From Pelosinus sp. UFO1 (lineage in GTDB: Bacteria; Bacillota; Negativicutes; DSM-13327): 64,000 nucleotides of DNA. Positions 37,916 to 46,436 of this stretch are shown here, one piece after another (position 1 is the stretch's first letter; each line of letters starts with the position of its first letter). The stretch is taken from NCBI RefSeq assembly GCF_000725345.1, contig NZ_CP008852.1:186001-250000 (forward strand), given 5' to 3'. The translations under genes were made by a program, and so were the position numbers. The notes beneath the pieces are model-generated. The model worked only from the letters and a program-made list of their open reading frames with translations, was not told where the DNA came from and did not search any database.

Positions 37916-39326
37916 GAAAATAATCGGGTATATAACAAATAATAAAGTGATTGAGACTCTTCCAGAGAAAATAAAACAATTCTATGAAAAAGTGAAAATA
38001 AGAAACATAGAAAAGTATCAAAGTAAGGAAGCCGAATTTTTACCAGCGGCTTTAGAAATTGTAGAATCTCCGCCATCCTATGGCAGTCGAACTGTACTAT
38101 GGACATTTTTCAGTTTGGCAATCATTGGGTTGCTTTGGGTAGTATTTGGTAGTGTCGATGAAGTAGCTATAGCCCCAGGAAAGGTGATCCCAAATGGTTA
38201 TGTTAGAGTGCTTCAAGCTGAGGATAAGGGAATCATTAAGAAAATTCACGTTGTAGAAGGTCAAAAAGTAAATAAAGGTGATTTATTATTAGAATTAGAT
38301 ACTACATATTCTGCGGCGGATCTTGCTAAGCTGAAAAAAGAGACAGATAACGTTAAACTGGAAGTGGAGCGCTTAACCGCCGAAAAAGAAAATCGAAAAT
38401 TTCGGCCACAAAACGTAGCTGGAGCAAACGAAGAAGATATGTTAGCCCAAATTGGACTTTATAATAGCCGTAATTTTGAATATCAGACAAAAATCGAAGA
38501 AGCACGGCAAATGGTGCAGCAATATGAACAAAATTTGCGTAGTGCTCGTATCGAAAAAGATAAACAAACAAAGTTATATCAGCTTGCAGAAGAGAAAGAA
38601 AGAAAACTAGAGCAATTAGTAAATGAAAATGCTATATCGAAATTCACCTTGATTGATCAGCAAAGTAAAAGGACTGAGGCCGAGCAGAATCTGAAAGAAC
38701 AAGAATCAGTAATTTTGGCACAACAATCCTTACTGCTAAAAAGTCAAGCATCTTTAGGCCGGGTTATAGCAGAAAGAAATTTGGACGTAGATACAAAATT
38801 AGTTAATGCGAAGCAGAAACTTTACTATTGCAGTGAAGAGTTAAAAAAGGCCGAAGTAAAGAGTCGTTTATCAGAAATTGTAGCACCAGATGATGGTTAT
38901 GTAAGTAATTTATCAGTGCATACAATTGGTGGAATTGTAACACCGGCTCAAGTACTGTTAGAGGTAGTACCTAATATGGTAAATCTAGAAGTTGAGGCTT
39001 GGGTAGCAAATAAAGATATTGGTTTTATACAAGAAGGACAGACTGCCGAACTTAAGGTAGAGACATTTACCTTTCAAAAATATGGTACTGTGCCTGCGGT
39101 TATTAAAAATGTGAGCCAGAACGCAGTGGAAGATAGTGAAAAAGGTCGTGTATATAGAGTATTATTACAGATGGATAGGGATTATGTCGTTGTAAACAAT
39201 CGTGAAGTACGTTTAAATAGTGGCATGACGGTCAGTGCTGAAATTAAAATTAGGCAAAAGAAAATATATGAATTTTTCCTAGAACCATTTAAAAAGTACC
39301 AAAGCGAATCTTTGAGAGAGAGATAA
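37908..39326 (+). CDS. HlyD-family periplasmic adaptor of type I secretion
   Basis: This membrane-fusion protein of 472 residues links the inner-membrane ABC exporter to an outer-membrane TolC-like channel. It has a short cytoplasmic tail and one transmembrane helix (about 63-83), then a lipoyl half-motif (GIIKKIHVVEGQKVNKGDLLLELD). A long Gln/Glu/Lys-rich coiled coil (about 135-300) follows, then the second lipoyl half (IVAPDDGYVSNLSVHTIGGI) and a beta-barrel domain. It overlaps the upstream transporter and is 4 nt from the downstream one. No TolC gene is present in the window. Confidence 0.92.
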   Translation: MFKKIIGYITNNKVIETLPEKIKQFYEKVKIRNIEKYQSKEAEFLPAALEIVESPPSYGSRTVLWTFFSLAIIGLLWVVFGSVDEVAIAPGKVIPNGYVRVLQAEDKGIIKKIHVVEGQKVNKGDLLLELDTTYSAADLAKLKKETDNVKLEVERLTAEKENRKFRPQNVAGANEEDMLAQIGLYNSRNFEYQTKIEEARQMVQQYEQNLRSARIEKDKQTKLYQLAEEKERKLEQLVNENAISKFTLIDQQSKRTEAEQNLKEQESVILAQQSLLLKSQASLGRVIAERNLDVDTKLVNAKQKLYYCSEELKKAEVKSRLSEIVAPDDGYVSNLSVHTIGGIVTPAQVLLEVVPNMVNLEVEAWVANKDIGFIQEGQTAELKVETFTFQKYGTVPAVIKNVSQNAVEDSEKGRVYRVLLQMDRDYVVVNNREVRLNSGMTVSAEIKIRQKKIYEFFLEPFKKYQSESLRER

Positions 39327-39330
39327 CAGA

Positions 39331-41493
39331 ATGTCTAAACAAATAATGCAAGAAGAAAAAGAGGAAATACAAGAAACTGTTTTTGTTGATTCAGCCTTAC
39401 AATGTCTATTGAGGATTTCCCAAATAATTGGGGTCGCAGCTGATGAAAAACAAATACGGCGTGCTCATATTATCGGAAAAGCGGGTATGGATTTAGCAAC
39501 TCTCGTCCGAACTGCGAAAGAAATGGGGCTCAAGGCTCATTACGTTGATTACAGCAATAAAAAAGCCAAGGCAACTTTCCCACTGCCCGCAATTGGGATT
39601 TTGGAAAATGGTTGCTATATAGTAATACTGAGTCGAAATAGTGAAAACACGATTGTATTTGATCCATACAGAGATCATCAGGTGAGTCTTCCAGAAGAAA
39701 CTTTTATCGAGCAATGGAGTGGTAAAACAATTCTTATTGCGAAACGTCCTAGTTTGGTTGAAGAGGAAGAAACGAAATTTGGCTTAGCCTGGTTTATTCC
39801 TGTAATCATGCAGTATAAAAAGGCATTTGGAAAGATCTTATTATTTTCGTTGATTTTGCAGATTTTTGGTCTTGTCACTCCTTTGTTTACACAAGTAATC
39901 ATTAACAAGGTGCTTGTTCACCATAGCTTAAGTACTTTAAACATACTTATTGTAGGTGTAATAGCAATTTGCATATTTGAAGCATGGATTACTGGATTAA
40001 GAAGTTGTATGCTAAATCATCACATAAGTAAAGTCGATGTTACCCTTAGTGCAAAAATTTTTCATCATGTAATGGCCTTACCAATAAAATTTTTCGAGAA
40101 ATATAAGGTTGGCGAAATTGTATCTCGGATAAGAGAATTGGACAATATACGGGGATTTATTGTTGGATCAGCTTTTACAGTGATTCTCGATAGTGCCTTT
40201 TCATTGATGTATCTTGGTATAATGGTTATGTATAGCGGTTATCTCACTATAGTAACCTTAGTGGCTCTGGGGTTATATATCATACTTAATCTAATATTGA
40301 CTCCATTATTTCGGAGAAAATTAAAAGAAAAATCGAAACTAGATACTGCAAATCAAACGTTTATGATTGAAGCCATAACAGGAATACAAACGGTAAAATC
40401 CTTGGCGGTAGAAAAATATTTTATCCAAAAGTGGGATGAAATGTTGTCAAGATATATAAAGTCCGTCTTTGTTACTGCGAATATCAATAATGTAGGTAAT
40501 AATATAGCGGCCTTAATTCAACAACTCTCTATGATTGGGATACTATGGGTAGGTGTAAACCAAGTAATGGAGAATCAGCTATCAGTAGGTGAATTAATAG
40601 CCTTTCAGATGTACTCAAATTCTGTAGTATCTCCAGTACTGAGGTTAGTAGATATTTGGCAGAGATTTCAACAAACAAGAGTATCTGTTAACCGACTAGG
40701 TGATATTATGAGTGAAAAGTCGGAACCTGTTTTTGACCCGGATAGAACCACTCTTTCTACAATTCGTGGAGAAATAATCTTAGATCGGGTCACCTTTAGA
40801 TATAGAGAAGATACAAATGAGATACTCAATCAAATTAATCTAAAAATAGAAGCAAACACTAGTATTGGTATAGTTGGCAGGTCGGGATCGGGTAAAAGTA
40901 CACTAACTAAGATTATTCAGAGGCTGTATGTGCCGGAAACAGGCAGGATATTAATTGACGGCGTAGATATGGCCCAAGTTGAGCCAGCATGGCTTAGGAG
41001 GCAAATCGGGGTTGTGCTCCAAGAAACCTATCTGTTTAATGGGAGTATCAGAGATAACATTGCCTTAGCTAAATTAGATGCTAGTATGGATGAAATAATA
41101 AAGGTAGCACAAATTGCTGGGGTAGATGAATTTGCAAATGAATTGCCGAATGGATATAACACAATTGTAGGTGAGCGAGGTGCTACGTTATCGGGAGGTC
41201 AGAAACAGCGCATAGCGATTGCTCGGGCGCTGCTTATTGATCCAAGAATCCTTATTTTTGATGAAGCTACAAGTGCTTTAGATAATGAATCAGAAAATAT
41301 TATAAAAGAAAACCTTGGAAAGATGGCAGTCGGGCGAACACTAATCATGATAGCTCATCGTTTAACAACAATACGTGACTGTGATACCATTATTTTTATG
41401 GAACAGGGAAAAATTATAGAAAAGGGCACCCATGCTGAATTATTGGCATTAAAAGGTGCATATTATGATTTATATATGCTGCAAGAAAAGTAA
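39331..41493 (+). CDS. Type I secretion ABC transporter, HlyB/LapB-like (second copy)
   Basis: The 720-residue exporter is a paralogue of the first, with the same domain order. Its N-terminal domain starts VFVDSALQCLLRISQIIGV and lacks the DCG-type catalytic Cys, as in LapB/HlyB C39-like domains. The ATPase shows GRSGSGKST (about 517), LSGGQKQRIAIARALL, IFDEATSALD and MIAHRL, so both ATP sites should be active. It ends the three-gene operon, followed by a terminator. The two transporters could form a heterodimer or serve different cargo. Confidence 0.9.
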   Translation: MSKQIMQEEKEEIQETVFVDSALQCLLRISQIIGVAADEKQIRRAHIIGKAGMDLATLVRTAKEMGLKAHYVDYSNKKAKATFPLPAIGILENGCYIVILSRNSENTIVFDPYRDHQVSLPEETFIEQWSGKTILIAKRPSLVEEEETKFGLAWFIPVIMQYKKAFGKILLFSLILQIFGLVTPLFTQVIINKVLVHHSLSTLNILIVGVIAICIFEAWITGLRSCMLNHHISKVDVTLSAKIFHHVMALPIKFFEKYKVGEIVSRIRELDNIRGFIVGSAFTVILDSAFSLMYLGIMVMYSGYLTIVTLVALGLYIILNLILTPLFRRKLKEKSKLDTANQTFMIEAITGIQTVKSLAVEKYFIQKWDEMLSRYIKSVFVTANINNVGNNIAALIQQLSMIGILWVGVNQVMENQLSVGELIAFQMYSNSVVSPVLRLVDIWQRFQQTRVSVNRLGDIMSEKSEPVFDPDRTTLSTIRGEIILDRVTFRYREDTNEILNQINLKIEANTSIGIVGRSGSGKSTLTKIIQRLYVPETGRILIDGVDMAQVEPAWLRRQIGVVLQETYLFNGSIRDNIALAKLDASMDEIIKVAQIAGVDEFANELPNGYNTIVGERGATLSGGQKQRIAIARALLIDPRILIFDEATSALDNESENIIKENLGKMAVGRTLIMIAHRLTTIRDCDTIIFMEQGKIIEKGTHAELLALKGAYYDLYMLQEK

Positions 41494-41513
41494 AAAGAAA
41501 ATTTTCAATTTAG

Positions 41514-41540
41514 AAATCCCCGCCTATTGGGGATTTTTCT
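41514..41540 (+). terminator. Intrinsic terminator of the secretion operon
   Basis: AAATCCCC (41514-41521) pairs with GGGGATTT (41529-41536), followed by TTCT. Confidence 0.85.
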
Positions 41541-41561
41541 ATTTCCAAAATGTAAATGATT

Positions 41562-41594
41562 TGTCATATGGTTGTCACATATTTCCTGTATTAT
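41562..41594 (+). promoter_or_regulatory. Pho-box-like promoter, copy 3
   Basis: TGTCA starts at 41562 and at 41573 (11-bp spacing), and TATTAT starts at 41589, 16 nt after the second repeat. The geometry is identical to copy 1, which precedes the paralogous gene at 19701. Confidence 0.7.
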
Positions 41595-41643
41595 AAATAA
41601 AAAAATGTAAAGTGCTGATAGATACAATTTACTGGAGGCTATT

Positions 41644-41832
41644 ATGAGTGAAATTTCTACAAGTAGATACCGAAGACCGCTGTTAGCAACTTATGATATT
41701 AAAAGATACAAATACAGGATCGTAGCGAATTATAAGCAAGAAGGAACAGGAACAACAACTACAAACATTAAAGTTGAAAGATGTTTTTTAGGTCACAAAG
41801 GGGTATGGGAAGATGTACAGCCGGAAAGATAG
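41644..41832 (+). CDS. Small conserved protein, RYKYRIV family, paralogue 2
   Basis: The 62-residue protein of unknown function is a clear paralogue of the one at 19701, sharing YRRPLLATYDI-like and RYKYRIV segments, QE-TG-T and VWE-V. It is basic, with no signal peptide or membrane helix. ACTGGAGG precedes the ATG. It lies just after the type I secretion operon but has its own Pho-box-like promoter and a very strong terminator. Confidence 0.75.
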   Translation: MSEISTSRYRRPLLATYDIKRYKYRIVANYKQEGTGTTTTNIKVERCFLGHKGVWEDVQPER

Positions 41833-41917
41833 TAAAGAGCCAGATTAACAATCGTCGTTAGTTGTCACTTACGAGAGATACACAAAGCCTCAAGGTTGGT
41901 GTAATGATGTAGATAGA

Positions 41918-41976
41918 GATGCTCCCCTTTCGGTAGCAGGTTTATTATTTAACCTGTCTACCGAAAGGGGAGCATC
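41918..41976 (+). terminator. Very long intrinsic terminator hairpin
   Basis: The stem has about 25 bp with a single bulged T. It starts GATGCTCCCC at 41918 and ends GGGGAGCATC at 41976. It lies between the small gene and the convergent outer-membrane barrel gene. Confidence 0.85.
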
Positions 41977-42074
41977 TTATTTCTTTCATTATTGAGTTTT
42001 GTTATCCACGTAATAAATTTGATTAAATATCTGTTTATACTCGTAGTTGTTAGGTTGCAAGTCATCTATTACTA

Positions 42075-42701
42075 CTAAAACTTATGACTTACGCCATAAC
42101 TCATTCCTTTGGCGGAAACCCCAGTTCCATCACTTTGGTAATCACGATAGCCTACATCCACAGATGTATCCTTACCGAGGTTATAAGCCACACCTGCTTT
42201 CCAATCTTGTACATTAGAAGATTTTAAATAAGATGCGTATCCATTCATGTTTTTACTAAAGTTTTGTTTATAAGCAATACCGCCATATACTTCAGAGGAA
42301 GAATTGGAGTCCGAATCAGATTTAACACTTGATTTTACACTACCGCTTGAAATCGCAATATTATCATTTAATTTATATTGAAGACCAATCGTGGTTGCAT
42401 CAAATTTTAGACCATTAAAAGTACCTTGGTAAACACCATTATTATAAACATTGAAATTTTTCGAATTTGTGGCGAGGTGGTCGCCAGTAATTGCTAATTT
42501 ACTATTTAGGCCATAAGCAAATTGGTAACCATTCCCATGATACGTTCCAAGGTCTCCAATCCCATTCATACTGGTTTCTAAATTACTGAATGAATATCCA
42601 ATTTGAGCCTGACCGGCTCCTAAATCGATTGGGGGTGTTGCTGCTAGAGCAGTACTAGCAAATGCTAAAGAAATAAGTGTTGGCAGAATGATCTTTTTCA
42701 C
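42075..42701 (-). CDS. Small outer-membrane beta-barrel protein
   Basis: The 208-residue protein has a signal peptide ending near STALAATPP (about 20). The body alternates polar and hydrophobic residues in strand-length segments and closes with MSYGVSHKF, whose terminal Phe is the usual barrel-assembly signal. Length and pattern suit an eight-stranded barrel with porin-like sequence. The GTG start follows AGGAGG. It is monocistronic. An imperfect inverted repeat (AACTGCAAC at 42725, GTCGCAGTT at 42761) lies in its promoter region. Confidence 0.8.
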   Translation of the reverse strand: MKKIILPTLISLAFASTALAATPPIDLGAGQAQIGYSFSNLETSMNGIGDLGTYHGNGYQFAYGLNSKLAITGDHLATNSKNFNVYNNGVYQGTFNGLKFDATTIGLQYKLNDNIAISSGSVKSSVKSDSDSNSSSEVYGGIAYKQNFSKNMNGYASYLKSSNVQDWKAGVAYNLGKDTSVDVGYRDYQSDGTGVSAKGMSYGVSHKF

Positions 42702-43407
42702 TATAATTCCTCCTAAAAATTTTAAACTGCAACCAGATTTTATTTGTTTGTTTTCCTTGTGTCGCAGTTGCTATGATCAAAATATAATGGATTTATTTTT
42801 GAATATCATTAGAAAAAAGAAGAAATCTAAAGCTACTTGCCACCCACTTCCATTTAGATAAAAATGCTTATTCCAATATGCTGGGGATTCTTCTAAAGAA
42901 AAGTTAACGAGACATACGGAATAACAAAATCACAGCATAACGTACTTCTGCTTTTTTTCCAAGTTAATGGATCATAAGTATTTTGCAAATAGGAAAAAAT
43001 TTAAAAAATAATACAGCCAATAAAGAAGACTTGATTCAGATGGAGTTTTAATTCCATCTGAATCTTAGTCGCACTTATCCAGGGACTTAGCCGCTCTTAA
43101 CTCCCACTTATAAAGATAGGAGTCTTAGAGCGGTTTAGTCATCGGACAAAAGTAGAAGCGGTTATCAAAGCTGAAGAAAACGACATCATATTCTAAAAAA
43201 ATATAAAACATTTATTGATTCTACAAAATATTATTTAAGTTGAGCAAAAATTCAGTTTTAGAAGGATTTGGTAGATGAGACGTATAATTTTATAGGTAAC
43301 AAAACACTCTCGGTTTAATAAGAGTATGCGCATAAAATAGGCGGTCTGCGAAAAAAAGTTTATTGTTAATTAGGTAATTATCGTGACTAGATATAAGGAG
43401 TCAAGAT
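42702..43407. other. Long intergenic region with two hairpins
   Basis: About 700 nt without a recognisable gene. Two stems lie close together: GATTCAGATGGA/TCCATCTGAATC (43033-43064), and a longer imperfect one built on CCGCTCT/AGAGCGG and CTCC/GGAG (43091-43133). Neither has a T-tract. A short RNA or a leader of the GGDEF-EAL gene is possible; no known riboswitch was recognised. Confidence 0.5.
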
Positions 43408-46047
43408 ATGAATAAACAGACATTAGAGCGCCAATTCAGATTATGGACAGTTTTGGTTGTAGTTGTTCCCGGTCTTATAATTATGATGATTTACACAGTT
43501 GGACAAATTTCAGTAGCGAAGCGCCAAAACTTAGAACTAATCCAGCAGCAGGTTCATTTTCAAGAACGACTCATCAACTACTGGATAGAGGAGCGGGCTG
43601 GAAACATTCGCGAATTAAGCCAAATAGAGGCTTTTAGAAATTTGGACGAACAAAAGATGAAAAGTACTCTTTATCTAAAGCAACAAAGCGATACTAATTT
43701 TGATTCATTATCATACATCCACAAAGACGGTTTATTCAAGATGTCCACCCTCCCAGCGGGAATACAGTTCCCATCGGCAATTGGTAAGCCTTATTTTGAA
43801 GAGGCTCTGGTAGGGAAAGAATATATTTCAGATGTGGTTATTGGACGAAATAGCGGTTTACCCATTATTAATTTTTCTTGTCCTATTTATGATTACGCTG
43901 GTAATTTTCAAGGATTAATACTTGGATCAGTAAAAACGGCAACATTAGAAATGCTTTTACGTGAGAACTGGATCGGTCAAACGGGAGATATATTTCTCGT
44001 CAATCGTGAGGGAATATTCCTTGCTGAACCGCGATTTCTTAATTTGTTAATTGACAAAGGAATTGTCAAAGAAACAGCCATAATGAAGCTAAAATTATCT
44101 GACGATGCTCTTCAAAATATAAAGCTTGGCCAGTCTGGCACTGCTACTTGGACCTCTTACCTAGGCGATAAGATTCTGGGGGCTTATCATTACATGCCTG
44201 AGCGAGGATGGACGTTAATCGGCAAAATTAACAAAGATGAAGTACTTACTCCTATTTACAAACAACTGGTAATGATGGCCTGTGGCACCATTTTTTTAGT
44301 ATTATTGATTCTACCGCTAGCGACATTGATAACGAGCCGGATCAAGAGACCAATTGACTGGTTGATCAGGCAGTCAAATCGGGTGGCAACAGAAAACTAC
44401 CAAATGGTTGGTCGAGATATGCCTTTGGATAATATACCTTATGAGCTTAGAACCTTATGTGAAACTTTTGTTAAAATGAGCTATAAAATCAAAAATACCG
44501 TCGGTTTGCTCAGAGAGAATGAAGTTACGCTGGAGAATAAAATGCTACAAATTCAAGCAATGAATACTTATTTGGAAGAGGAAGTATTGGAGCGAGAAGC
44601 AACCCAGCAAGCCTTGGTAGACTTAAATGCCAAATTGGAAAGCAAAGTAACTGAGCGGACGTTAGATTTACAAAATATGAATGCCGCATTGGAAGAAGAG
44701 ATCATGGAACGCCAGATGGCACAAGAAGCATTGAGTCAGAAAACGGAAGTGATCCGGCAATTGGCTTACTCTGATAAGCTTACTGGTTTGTCTAACCGTA
44801 CCCATTTGAATGAAAGACTTGAGGAGGAGATGGAAAAGACCCGCCGAGATCAATCGGCAGGTGCCCTCTTTTTTATTGATTTAGATGATCTAAAGATGAT
44901 AAATGATACTTTTGGACATACGTATGGGGACGCTCTCATTAAGATGGCTGGAAATCGTATTGTAGAGGCGTTTGGTGATGGAGTTTTTATTGGGCGTATT
45001 GGTGGAGACGAGTTTATGGTTATCATGTCTGGCGACTACGATCAGAGAAGTATAGCTGATCGTGCCGATCAGATAATTGGAGCATTTAGTCAGGATATGG
45101 AAGCCCTTGGAATTGGATTTCATACTTCAGCCAGCGTTGGCATTGCTGTATATCCACAAGATGGCGATACGGTGGAGGAAATTTTCAAAAATGCGGATAA
45201 TGCTATGTATTCTGCCAAGAAGGCTGGTAAAAATTGTTGGCGCTTTTATCAACCAACTATGCAGGCGGAAGCATATGAGAAGATATTGCTGATCAACAGC
45301 TTACGGCATGCCATTGAAAATAACGAATTACTGCTACATTATCAGCCACAAGTGAGTACTAATGGTATTATCATTGGCTTTGAGGCTTTGCTTCGCTGGA
45401 ATAGCCCAGAACACGATTCAGTATCGCCCACCCGCTTTATTCCACTGGCCGAGCAAAGCGGGCTTATTCAATCGATTGGAGATTGGGTACTAAAAGAGGC
45501 TTGTCAATTTGCCCGGCGTTTAGCTGATATGGGCTGGGGGCATCTTCATGTTGCCGTCAACGTATCGCCATGCCAGTTATGTGCCAATAAGTTCATAGAT
45601 AGAGTTGGTGAAGTTCTCTCAGATTCTGGCATTGAGCCACAACAGCTGGAACTTGAAATCACAGAAAATGCGTTGATATCCTCACTCGAGGAAAGTACTC
45701 ACATACTCAAAAAGCTAAGAATGCTTGGAGTGAGATTGTCTCTAGATGATTTTGGTACAGGGTATTCATCTTTAACCTATCTTCAACGTTTGCCTGTCAG
45801 TACTTTGAAAATCGATAAAGCTTTTATAGACATGATCTTGACGGATGGAGCGCAGAAGGCAATCATTGCAACCATCATAGATATGGCTCATATTATGGAC
45901 ATGACTGTAGTAGCAGAAGGAGTAGAAACAGAAACGCAAATTGATTATTTGGCACAGTGCGGTTGTGACTCTCTTCAAGGGTTTATTATTAGTAAACCTG
46001 TGCCAGAAGAGAAAGCACTACTCTTTTTACGGAATCAGAAAGTATAA
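43408..46047 (+). CDS. Membrane GGDEF-EAL protein with dCache sensor
   Basis: The 879-residue protein can make and break cyclic di-GMP. Order: transmembrane helix (about 15-35), extracytoplasmic dCache domain (40-285), second helix (about 290-312), HAMP-like and coiled-coil linkers, GGDEF domain with intact RIGGDEF (about 531), and EAL domain with EALLRW (about 658), DDFGTGYSS and VAEGVETE. Both active sites look intact, so the net activity cannot be predicted. Its last few codons and stop lie inside a dispersed repeat A copy. Confidence 0.93.
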   Translation: MNKQTLERQFRLWTVLVVVVPGLIIMMIYTVGQISVAKRQNLELIQQQVHFQERLINYWIEERAGNIRELSQIEAFRNLDEQKMKSTLYLKQQSDTNFDSLSYIHKDGLFKMSTLPAGIQFPSAIGKPYFEEALVGKEYISDVVIGRNSGLPIINFSCPIYDYAGNFQGLILGSVKTATLEMLLRENWIGQTGDIFLVNREGIFLAEPRFLNLLIDKGIVKETAIMKLKLSDDALQNIKLGQSGTATWTSYLGDKILGAYHYMPERGWTLIGKINKDEVLTPIYKQLVMMACGTIFLVLLILPLATLITSRIKRPIDWLIRQSNRVATENYQMVGRDMPLDNIPYELRTLCETFVKMSYKIKNTVGLLRENEVTLENKMLQIQAMNTYLEEEVLEREATQQALVDLNAKLESKVTERTLDLQNMNAALEEEIMERQMAQEALSQKTEVIRQLAYSDKLTGLSNRTHLNERLEEEMEKTRRDQSAGALFFIDLDDLKMINDTFGHTYGDALIKMAGNRIVEAFGDGVFIGRIGGDEFMVIMSGDYDQRSIADRADQIIGAFSQDMEALGIGFHTSASVGIAVYPQDGDTVEEIFKNADNAMYSAKKAGKNCWRFYQPTMQAEAYEKILLINSLRHAIENNELLLHYQPQVSTNGIIIGFEALLRWNSPEHDSVSPTRFIPLAEQSGLIQSIGDWVLKEACQFARRLADMGWGHLHVAVNVSPCQLCANKFIDRVGEVLSDSGIEPQQLELEITENALISSLEESTHILKKLRMLGVRLSLDDFGTGYSSLTYLQRLPVSTLKIDKAFIDMILTDGAQKAIIATIIDMAHIMDMTVVAEGVETETQIDYLAQCGCDSLQGFIISKPVPEEKALLFLRNQKV

Positions 46048-46126
46048 CACTTTCTTGATTCCAAGTAAGAACGACTGAGGCTTCTGCCTGCGTCCGAGGA
46101 CTTGGCACAAGCCAAGCCTTTTCTTA
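46030..46126 (+). repeat. Dispersed structured repeat A, copy 2
   Basis: It is near identical to 8397-8494 and 52583-52679. The first 18 bases form the end of the GGDEF-EAL gene, including its TAA. Confidence 0.85.
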
Positions 46127-46248
46127 ACCAAAAGGGATAATTAGACTGTTGCCATGACAACAGAAATGGTTCTCCGGCAGTATTTAATATTTATTTAACT
46201 ACTATACCCTTTTACAGATGCCACATTAATTCATTAATGATATAGTTA

Positions 46249-46359
46249 ATGAAAACTACGTATTATGCTATGGAATTGACAGTGGCAGAGAATGGAAATA
46301 TACTTATAGTTAGAAATGAAACTGACATTAGGGCAGTAGTGAAATTTTTTCTCCCCTAG
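46249..46359 (+). CDS. Possible 36-residue ORF (doubtful)
   Basis: An ATG-started frame of 36 codons reads MKTTYYAMELTVAENGN and onward. It ends at a TAG inside the terminator at 46349-46388. No good ribosome site is visible. It might be a small gene, a remnant, or the body of a short RNA closed by that terminator. Confidence 0.25.
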   Translation: MKTTYYAMELTVAENGNILIVRNETDIRAVVKFFLP

Positions 46360-46388
46360 GATGCGTCTTGGGGGAGAATTTTTTTTTG
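46349..46388 (+). terminator. Intrinsic terminator
   Basis: TTCTCCCC (46349-46356) pairs with GGGGAGAA (46371-46378), followed by nine T. Confidence 0.9.
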
Positions 46389-46436
46389 CAAAGGAATTGT
46401 ATTTTATTACGTATATTGTAGGTTTGGAGGAACAAG

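Larger units (their letters stand above)
46048..46436. other. Intergenic region after the GGDEF-EAL gene
   Basis: It holds the rest of repeat A copy 2, the doubtful 36-codon ORF at 46249 and the terminator at 46349-46388. Nothing else was recognised. Confidence 0.5.

Noticed and set aside
43100-43407. Cyclic di-GMP riboswitch before the GGDEF-EAL gene
   Set aside because: The conserved GEMM core sequences could not be found in the leader.
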